Below, piece after piece: positions 34,936-45,788 of a DNA stretch of 64,000 bases. Where the stretch lies: contig NZ_JAJGBN010000001.1 in assembly GCF_020782875.1 (NCBI RefSeq), positions 806,001 to 870,000 on the forward strand, in the 5' to 3' direction. This DNA is from Allomuricauda sp. M10 (lineage in GTDB: Bacteria; Bacteroidota; Bacteroidia; Flavobacteriales; Flavobacteriaceae). Under the pieces are notes generated by a model that saw only the letters and a program-made list of their open reading frames with translations, did not search any database and was not told where the DNA came from. Every line of letters begins with the position of its first letter. The first letter of the stretch is position 1. Both the position numbers and the translations under genes were made by a program.

Positions 34936-35381
34936 GTGCAAAATGCTGATTGCAAGTTACTAACGCCCATAAAAATCCCATTGCAGTTTTCCCTTAAAAA
35001 AACTATGGGTTTCATTACAAATCGATTGATTTTCCTACAGCTTCTCTTAAAAATTCGTTAATTCACAAAAAGTGGTAACGAAAAATGAGTTTGCAACAAG
35101 TTAATTTTCAGGGGGATTTTTATTGAAGTTTTACTGCTTCAACGTTTTGGAATTTTGGTTGGATATTGCCTGAATGAGTAGATATTTCGCATAAGTTCGG
35201 TCGGTTTTTTGGTCGTTTGTTTCTTTGGTCTACTACTAGTTTACGACTTGAAGTGGTTTTATCCTAATTTTTGGAACCTTAATGACCTCCCGAATCCCTG
35301 TTATTCGATGAACTACATAAATAGATGCGAATTATTCTAAAAATCCGATCAGAACTTGATAAGTGTGAAGCGAATTAACGC
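34936..35381. other. 446-bp intergenic region
   Basis: Between the LytTR gene start and the thioesterase stop. It is A+T-rich, codes for nothing above about 20 residues in any frame, and contains element copy 2 plus the presumed promoter of the LytTR gene. No REP-like repeat, tRNA or clear terminator for the thioesterase operon was seen. Confidence 0.7.
34992..35010 (-). promoter_or_regulatory. 19-bp shared upstream element, copy 2
   Basis: Minus strand ACCCATAGTTTTTTTAAGG, 57 bp before the LytTR ATG; compare copy 1 at 30688-30706. The distance to the start codon is also similar (57 versus 69 bp). Confidence 0.45.
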
Positions 35382-35771
35382 TCACATAAAAAGTGACTGA
35401 ACCGCCTCCGGTACCCGTTTTGGTCGGAAAGTAACGGCATCCAAAAGGCACCATTCCGTAACACCTTTCACCAACAGTTCATCGCTGTCTTTTTTCTTGA
35501 TTTCTACGATTCGTGTAGAAATAGGTCCCTTGTTACTTTCAATATAAGTGTTGATCAGGATGGTATCGCCCAAAAGGGCAGATTTATGGTACGAAATATA
35601 GTGGTTCCGAACCACCCAGATCATTTCCTTCCTCATGTCCTCCGTGGTCACTTTTTCCCAATGATTTTTGGAGATTGTCTGGATCCATTCCACATACCGA
35701 ACATTGTTTACGTGGTTCAAATCATCAAGGTCATCTTGTACCACCTCAAAGACTTCCGAAAAGGTTTGCAT
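35382..35771 (-). CDS. Acyl-CoA thioesterase, 4HBT hotdog fold
   Basis: 129 residues, the single-hotdog thioesterase size. DLDDLNHVNNVRYVEW near the N-terminus holds the family Asp and HVNN helix; KSALLGDTI and GPISTRIVEI follow. Hydrolyses an acyl-CoA (YbgC/FadM-like) of unknown chain length. The start overlaps the glutaminyl cyclase stop by one base (TGATG), so they are cotranscribed with the cyclase first. Confidence 0.85.
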   Translation of the reverse strand: MQTFSEVFEVVQDDLDDLNHVNNVRYVEWIQTISKNHWEKVTTEDMRKEMIWVVRNHYISYHKSALLGDTILINTYIESNKGPISTRIVEIKKKDSDELLVKGVTEWCLLDAVTFRPKRVPEAVQSLFM

Positions 35772-36835
35772 CAATTCTTTTTAAGGATTTGCACCTCGAA
35801 CAGTTTGTCCCAGTTTTTGCCGGTTACAAAAAAGGTCTTTCTTTCGGGGTGATAGGCCACTCCGTTCAATACCGAATTGGTATCATCCCATTCCGACCCC
35901 TTTTTTACTTGGCTTTTGAGTCCGCCAAAATTGATGACCCCTTCAATGGCCCCGGAAGTGGCATCAATGATCATCATGCTTTCCTTTTGGTAAACGTTGG
36001 CGTAAAGTTTTCCATTCACATATTCCAATTCGTTGGCCATATTGAAGATGGATTTGTTGGTCACCGTCTCTACGTGGCCCGTTTCTTCCAAGGTTTCAGG
36101 ATCAAGGAACCAGATTTTTTCAGTACCATCACTCTTGAATATTTTTTTGCCATCATTGCAAAGTCCCCAGCCTTCCCGGCTTTTACCATAGGTAAAGCTT
36201 TTGATTTTTTCAAGATTGGAGGCATCATACACAAAGCCCATTCCACTTTGCCAGGTTAGCTGGTACAGTTTGTTGTTCATTAAGGTGATGCCCTCTCCAA
36301 ATAGGGAATTGTCGATGTCTATTTTTTGAAGTACTTCGCCTGTTTCAAAATTCACTTTCCTTACAGAGGACGCGCCACGTTTCCCGGTACTTTCATAGAG
36401 CAAACCATCATGAAATTCCAATCCCTGCGTGTACGCTTTGGTGTCATGTGGATAAGTGTTGATGATTTCATAGGTATACACTTCAGGAGCGGAAGCGGCC
36501 AAAAGCCTCAAATCTTCTTCAACTTCTACGGATTGACCGTCCAAATCAAATTTGGCGATCAATTTTTTGTTGCCCAAAGTGGGAAGATCCAAAGTTATTT
36601 TTCCATTTTCAACAGGTAATTCCTTTCCATCCATATAATATGTAAGGTTGGAAATTTCGAGTCCTTTCTTGTTTTTTAAGGCGACGCCAACCTGTTCATT
36701 TTGATGTAGGGTCTTGTTTTCCAATTGAATGGAAAAGAATTTGGAAGGGTCCGAATTGCCTCCGCAGGCCAAAAAGAAGAGAAGGATTCCCGTTAAAGAA
36801 AAAAGTTTCACCATGGTCTTAATTTCATTTTTCAT
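35771..36835 (-). CDS. Glutaminyl-peptide cyclotransferase, lipoprotein
   Basis: Converts N-terminal Gln of exported proteins to pyroglutamate. A lipoprotein signal (VKLFSLTGILLFFLACGG) is followed by a ~85-residue beta-sandwich-like spacer and the five-bladed propeller of the plant/bacterial QC family (YPHDTKAYTQGLEFHDGLLYESTG, FGEGITLMNNKLYQLTW, NELEYVNGKLYANVYQ). 354 residues from ATG 36835; 36814 is an alternative. The longer frame would run back through the SRP RNA gene and is rejected. Type IX-secreted proteins often start with Gln after signal cleavage, which may be its target. Confidence 0.9.
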   Translation of the reverse strand: MKNEIKTMVKLFSLTGILLFFLACGGNSDPSKFFSIQLENKTLHQNEQVGVALKNKKGLEISNLTYYMDGKELPVENGKITLDLPTLGNKKLIAKFDLDGQSVEVEEDLRLLAASAPEVYTYEIINTYPHDTKAYTQGLEFHDGLLYESTGKRGASSVRKVNFETGEVLQKIDIDNSLFGEGITLMNNKLYQLTWQSGMGFVYDASNLEKIKSFTYGKSREGWGLCNDGKKIFKSDGTEKIWFLDPETLEETGHVETVTNKSIFNMANELEYVNGKLYANVYQKESMMIIDATSGAIEGVINFGGLKSQVKKGSEWDDTNSVLNGVAYHPERKTFFVTGKNWDKLFEVQILKKN

Positions 36836-36877
36836 GCGATCTGTTCCTAGAACTTCGAAATTAAGAATGAATTGGGA

Positions 36878-36907
36878 TTGCGACAAATTTAAAAGGTCGT
36901 ATATTTG
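36878..36907 (+). promoter_or_regulatory. ffs promoter (TTG-N19-TATATTTG)
   Basis: TTG at 36878-36880, 19-bp spacer, TATATTTG at 36900-36907: a full match to the Bacteroidota promoter consensus. Predicted start near 36912, exactly at the first paired base of the SRP RNA. Confidence 0.8.
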
Positions 36908-36911
36908 CACT

Positions 36912-37007
36912 CGGCAAGTCCTACACGACCAGCTCCCGTAGAATCCCCCAGGGTGGGAACGCAGCAAGGGTATATGGTTGTAGCGGTGCGATGTAGGTAG
37001 CTTGCCG
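36912..37007 (+). ncRNA. ffs: Signal recognition particle RNA, 4.5S-like (ffs)
   Basis: About 96-nt hairpin RNA. Ends CGGCAAG (36912-36918) and CTTGCCG (37001-37007) pair; the apical region contains CAGGGTGGGAACGCAGCAAGG, the SRP helix 8 with the GGAA-type tetraloop neighbourhood and GCAGCAAGGGTA asymmetric loop that binds Ffh. A T run follows immediately (to 37014), so the closing stem doubles as terminator. Between the divergent glutaminyl cyclase and the downstream dehydrogenase. Confidence 0.93.
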
Positions 37008-37034
37008 TTTTTTGTTTCCAGAATTTAAGCAATC

Positions 37035-37844
37035 ATGGAAAATAAAGTTGTACTGATCACAGGAGGTTCGTCCGGCATCGGAAAATCCATTGGAACCTTT
37101 TTATCAGCCAAGGGATGCAAAGTTTATGGTACTGCCCGTAATCCCCAAAACTACCCCGATTTTGATGCCTTTGAGCTGATCCAATTAGATGTAAAGGATG
37201 TTGATAGTGTTCAAAATGCCGTAAAGCAAGTTATTGCAAAAGCTGGCCGATTGGACGTGTTGATCAACAACGCAGGGGTGGGCATCACCGGTCCCATTGA
37301 AGAGACCCCTCATGAAGAAATCCTAAAAGTTTTTGATACCAATTTTCATGGACCCGTTCATATGATGAAGGCCGTTCTGCCACAAATGCGCAAGCAGGGT
37401 GGGGGAACCATCATCAACATTACTTCCATAGCTGGATACATGGGCTTGCCTTATCGTGGATTTTACTCTGCAACCAAAGGTGCTTTGGGATTGATTACCG
37501 AAGCGCTACGTATGGAAGTAAAGGATTTTGGAGTGACCGTCACCAATATTGCCCCTGGTGATTTTGCCACCAATATTGCCGCTGGTAGATATCATGCACC
37601 CGTTTTGGATGGTTCTGCCTATGAGGATAAATATGCCCAGACCATTAATGCCATCAATGATGATGTGGACAGTGCTGGGGACCCCATTCAAGTGGCCCAG
37701 GCAGTCTATAAGATTATGCAACAAGGCAAACCTAAGGTTCACAATCCTGTTGGGGCGTTCATGCAAAAGTTTTCCTTGAAACTAAAAAGCATTTTGCCCG
37801 ATAAAGTATACGAAAAGCTATTGATCAACCATTATAAGTTGTAG
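37035..37844 (+). CDS. Short-chain dehydrogenase/reductase
   Basis: 269 residues, classical SDR. Cofactor motif TGGSSGIG at 9-16, NNAG at 78-81, catalytic Ser131, Tyr144 and Lys148 (YSATK). Arg38 just after the second strand (GTARNP) suggests NADPH. Substrate unknown; the long C-terminal tail (HNPVGAFMQKFSLKLKSILPDKVYEKLL) recalls the 17beta-HSD-like subgroup. 20 bp after the ffs terminator and 38 bp before the aldolase gene. Confidence 0.9.
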   Translation: MENKVVLITGGSSGIGKSIGTFLSAKGCKVYGTARNPQNYPDFDAFELIQLDVKDVDSVQNAVKQVIAKAGRLDVLINNAGVGITGPIEETPHEEILKVFDTNFHGPVHMMKAVLPQMRKQGGGTIINITSIAGYMGLPYRGFYSATKGALGLITEALRMEVKDFGVTVTNIAPGDFATNIAAGRYHAPVLDGSAYEDKYAQTINAINDDVDSAGDPIQVAQAVYKIMQQGKPKVHNPVGAFMQKFSLKLKSILPDKVYEKLLINHYKL

Positions 37845-37882
37845 TTTTATAACCCTTAAAAACAAATCATAAACAGTTACCG

Positions 37883-38539
37883 ATGAAATTTTTTATTGAT
37901 ACCGCCAATCTTGACCAGATTAAGGAAGCCCAAGCTTTGGGCGTGCTTGATGGGGTGACCACCAATCCATCCCTAATGGCCAAGGAAGGCATTACAGGAA
38001 AGGACAATATTCTTAAACATTACGTGAACATTTGCAACATTGTGGAAGGCGATGTTTCCGCTGAAGTGGTCGCCACCGATTTGGAAGGTATGATCAGGGA
38101 AGGTGAAGAATTGGCCGATCTACACGAGCAGATTGTGGTTAAGATCCCGATGATCAAAGATGGGGTAAAGGCACTTAAATATTTTTCCGATAAAGGAATC
38201 CGAACCAATTGTACCCTGGTGTTCTCCGCAGGGCAGGCATTGTTGGCCGCCAAAGCTGGAGCAACCTATGTTTCTCCATTTTTGGGCAGGTTGGATGATA
38301 TTTCCACCGATGGTCTTAATTTGATCTCTGAAATTCGTTTGATTTATGACAACTATGAATTTGAGACCCAAATTTTGGCGGCATCCATCCGTCACACCAT
38401 GCACGTGATCGATTGTGCCAAGATTGGTGCCGATGTCATGACCGGACCGTTATCATCTATTGAAGGATTGTTGAAACACCCACTTACCGATATCGGTCTG
38501 CAGCAATTCCTTGCCGATTATAGAAAAGGAAATTCTTAA
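37883..38539 (+). CDS. fsa: Fructose-6-phosphate aldolase / transaldolase-like protein
   Basis: 218 residues, the short TalC/FSA subfamily. FIDTANL at 4-10, [13 protein letters not shown] at 24-36 and the Schiff-base lysine Lys87 in IVVKIPM. Such proteins act as fructose-6-phosphate aldolases or as true transaldolases; the latter is likely in organisms without another transaldolase, which cannot be tested here. Ends in a bidirectional terminator. Confidence 0.9.
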   Translation: MKFFIDTANLDQIKEAQALGVLDGVTTNPSLMAKEGITGKDNILKHYVNICNIVEGDVSAEVVATDLEGMIREGEELADLHEQIVVKIPMIKDGVKALKYFSDKGIRTNCTLVFSAGQALLAAKAGATYVSPFLGRLDDISTDGLNLISEIRLIYDNYEFETQILAASIRHTMHVIDCAKIGADVMTGPLSSIEGLLKHPLTDIGLQQFLADYRKGNS

Positions 38540-38562
38540 GTAATTAGGATAAAAATAAAATG

Positions 38563-38590
38563 AGAAGGCCCTGAATTTTCGGGGCTTTCT
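38563..38590. terminator. Bidirectional terminator between fsa and the thioredoxin-like gene
   Basis: AGAAGGCCC / GGGCTTTCT, 9 pairs with one G-T, 10-nt loop; A/T-rich on both sides. Lies between converging genes. Confidence 0.75.
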
Positions 38591-38593
38591 TAT

Positions 38594-39979
38594 TTATAAG
38601 GATTTGTACAGGTCGGCAAAACCATCAATGACCACGGTGTCCTTGGCAATCACACACTTGTTGAGACCATCAATGATCATGGCCATTTGTATTTCTTTGA
38701 AGTTTTCCCCGTAATACTGTTTGGTCTTGTCCAAATGGTACTCATCCATCAACATTTTCCATTGCGAATAGCTGGTCCTAAGGTTGATGCCCACAAAATT
38801 ATAGTGCGGGTATTTTTTTTCCAGTTCGGTGATGTGCTGGTTCACATTTTTGAAATGTTTCATTTGGGAAGCGGTCCAAAAATAAAATACGGTGTTCTTT
38901 TTATCGTTGGCCAATTCCTTGAGAGACACTTCATGGTCATCCGCATCCCTTAAAGCTAGATTGGGAAGGGTGGTATTGGGTTGGAGGTTTTTGATGCTTT
39001 TGTAGAGTAAGTCAATTTCTTCCTTGTGTTCTTCGTTGGAAGACAGTGATTGGAACTTATCGATGAACAAACGGCATTCCTCACTGGGATTGTGCTCCTT
39101 CAACAAATAGTCGATAGCGATGTTGCGGAACAGGATGTCGCGAAGATTGTTCTGCTTCACTATACTATCCACAAGGGTCAATTTGTGCTTATTGAAATGT
39201 AAACGATCACTGACCGGTTGCCCCTCCGTAGTGCAATTGTCAAGACAGGTCATGTAGGCCAAATTCCCAAAGTGCCACTTCATGTAATCAAAATAGGGCC
39301 TGAAATAAGTGAAGTCTTTATTGTCCAGATCAATGTTCTTCCTAAAATCGTAAAAATTGGCAGGAAGGTCATGAAAGGCTACCTCTCCAGTTTGTTTCTT
39401 ATGGAAGAAAGGGTACTTTTCCTTGTTGATGTACAGATCATAATCAATGGAAGCCTTGGCCATGTCCAAAACACGTTCCGATAATTGGTTGTCGGCGGCA
39501 AATTGTTCCAAGTGCTCCAGTTTAAGGGCACGGAGGGAATCGATTTTGCGACTGAATTCATCCGGGTCCAACGGATAAAAATCCTGAACGGCATCATTAT
39601 CTTTCTCATTGCTCAAGAACATTTCTATCAAGAAATTGTTGATTTCGCTCCCGGTTCCGGAATATACCAAGGATTCGTCAAACTCGACGGTATTCAAACG
39701 TGCCAACAGACTATCTCCCTGTTGTAGATACACGTATTGGAGCTCGGGCGCATGGTCAAAGTGATAAAGCCCTTCATCAATACTGTCCAAGTTGAAGGCA
39801 AATCTATTATTGTCGTCCAGTTTTACAGAATCCACATAAGAATCGTTGTGATAGAGCACCACATAGTCGCTTGTTGGGTTGACAATTTCGCCACCAAAAA
39901 AAACTGTTGATTGTTGTTCTGTTTTGTCAGAACAAGAGAATACGAATAGTAAGGTGAGGCCGAGTAAAAATTTTACCAT
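38594..39979 (-). CDS. TlpA-like thioredoxin-fold lipoprotein lacking the CxxC
   Basis: 461 residues with a lipoprotein signal (FLLGLTLLFVFSCSD, Cys16). Residues ~20-110 resemble the DUF4369-like beta domain seen in Bacteroidota TlpA relatives, a long helical region follows, and ~330-461 is a thioredoxin-like fold (LPNLALRDADDHEVSLKEL, KNTVFYFWTASQMKHF, ITELEKKYPHYNFVGINL). Where CxxC is expected the sequence reads WTASQM, so it cannot do disulfide exchange. Possibly a chaperone or binding protein. ATG 39979 preferred over 39997. Confidence 0.8.
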   Translation of the reverse strand: MVKFLLGLTLLFVFSCSDKTEQQSTVFFGGEIVNPTSDYVVLYHNDSYVDSVKLDDNNRFAFNLDSIDEGLYHFDHAPELQYVYLQQGDSLLARLNTVEFDESLVYSGTGSEINNFLIEMFLSNEKDNDAVQDFYPLDPDEFSRKIDSLRALKLEHLEQFAADNQLSERVLDMAKASIDYDLYINKEKYPFFHKKQTGEVAFHDLPANFYDFRKNIDLDNKDFTYFRPYFDYMKWHFGNLAYMTCLDNCTTEGQPVSDRLHFNKHKLTLVDSIVKQNNLRDILFRNIAIDYLLKEHNPSEECRLFIDKFQSLSSNEEHKEEIDLLYKSIKNLQPNTTLPNLALRDADDHEVSLKELANDKKNTVFYFWTASQMKHFKNVNQHITELEKKYPHYNFVGINLRTSYSQWKMLMDEYHLDKTKQYYGENFKEIQMAMIIDGLNKCVIAKDTVVIDGFADLYKSL

Positions 39980-40108
39980 ATGCAGGGAACCTTCCATTAG
40001 GCTACCAAAAATAGCAATACAGGTGGGTCCACGTTGTTAATGGGTCGTTAAATGTTGTTAAGGTGCTCAATTCTGCCGTTCAATTAACGCTGATTATGTT
40101 AGAAATAA

Positions 40109-42492
<2,384 letters not shown>

Positions 42493-42710
42493 TTGGGTCG
42501 TTTTTCTTAGCAATTCTCTCAAAGTTAAGGAATTGAATTCTTGAATATGACATCCGTCATAAAATTCTAAATGTTAAGATATTGTTAAATGAGGCAAGCT
42601 ATCGAATTTTCAAATTGGAATTCAGGAAATTGATGTATCTTATCGAAGTTTTTGGCATTTAATCGTATAATTATACTAAAAAAGTTGGTCCCAAATCCTT
42701 AAGAACACTG

Positions 42711-43241
42711 ATGAAAACCCCCATTTCGAAAATCCTACTTGGCATGTGCATGGTCTTTTCTCTTTCGGGAATGGCCCAAACTGCTTCCAAAGACCTAAAT
42801 TTCAGTACAGAAGAGACCAATAATCACAAGATTCTTTTGGCGGCCGTAAAAGCGACCCAATTAGAAGATTTGTTGGATAAATCTGGGCCCTTCACCATTT
42901 TTGCTCCTTCGGATGCCGCTTTTGAAAAATTTTCCAGTGAAAAAATTGCGCAACTCATCAATTCCAAGGACAAAAGCGAGCTGAAATCGTTGTTGACCTA
43001 CCATATCGTAGCCGGACAGTTAACGGCTAGTCGTATTTTACGGGCAATGTGTAGGGGAAATGGTCAGGCAAGCTTCACCACTGTCCAAGGGAAAAAATTA
43101 ATGGCCCATTTGGATGGTTACGATATTGTTCTGACCGACCCCATGGGGAATACAGCGCGCATCACCACAGCAGACCTCAATTTGAACAAGGACGACGTGG
43201 TTCATGAAATTGATAGTGTGATTCTACCTACGCAAATGTAA
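42711..43241 (+). CDS. Fasciclin (FAS1) domain secreted protein
   Basis: 176 residues: signal peptide (to about residue 22, SLSGMAQ) and one FAS1 domain with H1 and H2 motifs: FTIFAPSDAAFEKF and LKSLLTYHIVAG, then VHEIDSVILP. FAS1 domains mediate adhesion or matrix association outside the cell. Single gene; it converges on pheT with no gap (stops at 43241/43242). Confidence 0.9.
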   Translation: MKTPISKILLGMCMVFSLSGMAQTASKDLNFSTEETNNHKILLAAVKATQLEDLLDKSGPFTIFAPSDAAFEKFSSEKIAQLINSKDKSELKSLLTYHIVAGQLTASRILRAMCRGNGQASFTTVQGKKLMAHLDGYDIVLTDPMGNTARITTADLNLNKDDVVHEIDSVILPTQM

Positions 43242-45659
43242 TTAGCGAAGTTCCGCTCCCAATTCCTTTTGATACTGAGCTAATAGCTTGCCCATAATCT
43301 TGTCGATTTGCTTATCGGTAAGGGTCTTGTCCTCATCCAGCAAAGTGAAGCTCACTGCATAGGATTTTTTGCCTTCTGGAAGGTTTTTGCCCGTGTACAC
43401 ATCAAAGAGGTTTACCTTTTTCAAAAGCGATTTTTCAGTTTTCCATGCGATATCATACACCTTTTGGAAACTTACCGAATCATCCAGCAACAAGGCAAAG
43501 TCGCGGGTAACCTCTGGGAATTTTGGTATTTCCCTAAAAGTTACGTTTTGGGTGCTCACGGATTCCAAAATGGCATCCCAATTAAAATCCGCAAAGAAAA
43601 CTTCTTGTTTCAAGTCGAATTTTTTAAGCTCTTTCTTGGATACCAACCCAAAAGAAGCCAAAGTGATATTGTTTTTCACCAAGCTCAATCCTTCGGATAA
43701 ATGGTCAAGATGTTGTGGTTGTACCCCAAGGTCCTTTATGCCCAAGCGTTCAAAAATCGTTTCCACAATCCCTTTTATATAGAAGAAATCCGTGTTTTTT
43801 GAAGCAGTGGTCCAAGAGTCCTGTTTGCGCTCGCCGGAAACATAAAGGGCTAGATGCCTTTTTTCTTCATGTCCGTCAGCAGTTTTGCTGTAGGTCTTGC
43901 CAAACTCAAAAAGCTTAAGGTCGTTTTTTTGTCTGTTATGGTTGTATCCCACAGTTTGAAGACCTGAAGATAACATGGAAGTCCGCATCACAGAAAGGTC
44001 AGAGCTAAGGGGATTCAACATTTTTACGGCTAGGTTTTCATCTTCGGAAGATAGGGTGTCGACTGAAACCAAACTATTGGTCATGATTTCATAAAAACCT
44101 TTGGCGGCCAAAGTGTTTCCAACGATATCCTGGATCCTATGGTTTTCAAACCTAGAAGTTGTGGCAATGGATGCATTCAGTTTTTCCTTAAAATCGATAT
44201 TGTTATAGCCATAGACCCTCAGGATTTCCTCGATAACATCCACCTCACGGGTAACATCCACTCGATAGGTAGGAATGGTCAAACCAAGTCCGGATTCCGT
44301 CACGTTGTTGATTCTTATTTCCAAAGAAGAAAGAATGGATTTGATGGTATCCCTCGGAATTTCCTGTCCAATAAGGTTATAAATCTTGTCGAAGGTCAAA
44401 AAGACCTGGCGATCCTGAGGCTTTTTGGGATAGAGATCTACAATTTCAGAAGAAATGTAACCTCCGGTAATTTCCCTGATTAACAGTGCTGCGCGCTTTA
44501 GGGCATATTCGGCCATGTTAATGTCGATACCTCTTTCAAAACGGAAGGAAGCATCCGTATTAAGGCCATGTCTTTTGGCTGTTTTTCGGATAGCGATTGG
44601 GTCAAAATAGGCACTTTCCAAAAATATGGAAGAAGTGTTCTCGGTAACCCCCGAGTTCAATCCACCGAAAACTCCGGCAATACACATGGGTTTTTCAGAA
44701 TCACAGATCATCAAATCTTCGGCATGCAATTCCCTTTCCACCCCATCCAAGGTCTTGAATTTGGTACCGGCCGCCAAAGTTTTCACTTCAATTTTGTTGC
44801 CTTTTATTTTGGAAGCATCAAAAGCATGCAAAGGTTGCCCAAGATCGTGCAACACGTAGTTGGTGACATCCACCACATTGTTGATGGGTGATAGGCCAAT
44901 GGCCTTCAATCGATTTTTTAACCAATCTGGGGAATCTTGAACAATGATATTACTGATGGTTACACCACAGTATCGTGGGGCTAAATGGCTATCCTTCACT
45001 TCCACATCGATTTTTAACGAACGATTATCAATGGAAAAGTTACTTGTGGAAGGGGTAACCAGTTCTTTTTGGATTTCCTTTTGCTCCAACCCGGCCTTTA
45101 GATCGCGTGCCACGCCAAAATGGCTCATGGCATCGGCCCGGTTAGGGGTAAGGCCTATTTCAAAAACCTCATCATCCACCACATCAAAAATCTTGGAACA
45201 AGGTGTACCGGGTTTCAATTCTTCGTTCAGGATCATTATGCCAGCGTGACTGCTGCCCAGACCAATTTCGTCTTCGGCACAGATCATTCCCTGGCTTTCT
45301 TCACCACGGATTTTACCTTTTTTAATCACCCATGCTTCCCCTTCTTTGGTATACAAGGTGGTACCAATGGTTGCCACGGGAACTTTTTGCCCAGCAGCAA
45401 CGTTGGGAGCACCACAAACAATTTGCAAGGGGGTTTCTTGGCCAACATCTACAGTGGTCAATTTCAGTCGGTCTGCATTCGGGTGTTGTTCACAAGTAAT
45501 CACGTGGCCTACCACAATGCCCTTTAAACTGCCCTTAACCGATTCGAATTTGGATATACCCTCAACTTCCAGACCTAAATCTGTTAAAAGTTCGCCTGTT
45601 TTTTGCGAGTCCCAATCAATATTCAAAAATTGCTTCAGCCAGTTGTAAGAAATCTTCAT
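43242..45659 (-). CDS. pheT: Phenylalanyl-tRNA synthetase beta subunit
   Basis: 805 residues. N-terminal tRNA-binding EMAP-like domain (~40-155, HPNADRLKLTTVDVG), B3/B4 editing domain (~210-390), B5 domain (~400-470), the catalytic-like core and C-terminal anticodon-binding FDX-ACB domain (~710-805, EIPKFPEVTRDFALLLD). Length is right for the class II beta subunit. pheS is not adjacent; it must be elsewhere. Start ATG with MKISYNWLKQFL, the standard N-terminus. Confidence 0.97.
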   Translation of the reverse strand: MKISYNWLKQFLNIDWDSQKTGELLTDLGLEVEGISKFESVKGSLKGIVVGHVITCEQHPNADRLKLTTVDVGQETPLQIVCGAPNVAAGQKVPVATIGTTLYTKEGEAWVIKKGKIRGEESQGMICAEDEIGLGSSHAGIMILNEELKPGTPCSKIFDVVDDEVFEIGLTPNRADAMSHFGVARDLKAGLEQKEIQKELVTPSTSNFSIDNRSLKIDVEVKDSHLAPRYCGVTISNIIVQDSPDWLKNRLKAIGLSPINNVVDVTNYVLHDLGQPLHAFDASKIKGNKIEVKTLAAGTKFKTLDGVERELHAEDLMICDSEKPMCIAGVFGGLNSGVTENTSSIFLESAYFDPIAIRKTAKRHGLNTDASFRFERGIDINMAEYALKRAALLIREITGGYISSEIVDLYPKKPQDRQVFLTFDKIYNLIGQEIPRDTIKSILSSLEIRINNVTESGLGLTIPTYRVDVTREVDVIEEILRVYGYNNIDFKEKLNASIATTSRFENHRIQDIVGNTLAAKGFYEIMTNSLVSVDTLSSEDENLAVKMLNPLSSDLSVMRTSMLSSGLQTVGYNHNRQKNDLKLFEFGKTYSKTADGHEEKRHLALYVSGERKQDSWTTASKNTDFFYIKGIVETIFERLGIKDLGVQPQHLDHLSEGLSLVKNNITLASFGLVSKKELKKFDLKQEVFFADFNWDAILESVSTQNVTFREIPKFPEVTRDFALLLDDSVSFQKVYDIAWKTEKSLLKKVNLFDVYTGKNLPEGKKSYAVSFTLLDEDKTLTDKQIDKIMGKLLAQYQKELGAELR

Positions 45660-45788
45660 ACCCCATTTTTAGAGTGGACAAATATAAAACAATAGGGGAA
45701 CAGATTCAACGTAAATAATGGTCATATACCGTTTGGTTTGATATGTTGTCGACTGGATTTGCTACATTTAGGAAAAATCTTTCATTAT

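Noticed and set aside
35675..36259. 194-codon plus-strand frame antisense to the cyclase
   Set aside because: Antisense shadow; no known domain and no promoter.
35771..36967. Longer start for the glutaminyl cyclase
   Set aside because: Would make its mRNA antisense to most of the SRP RNA, and puts 44-51 residues before an evident lipoprotein signal.
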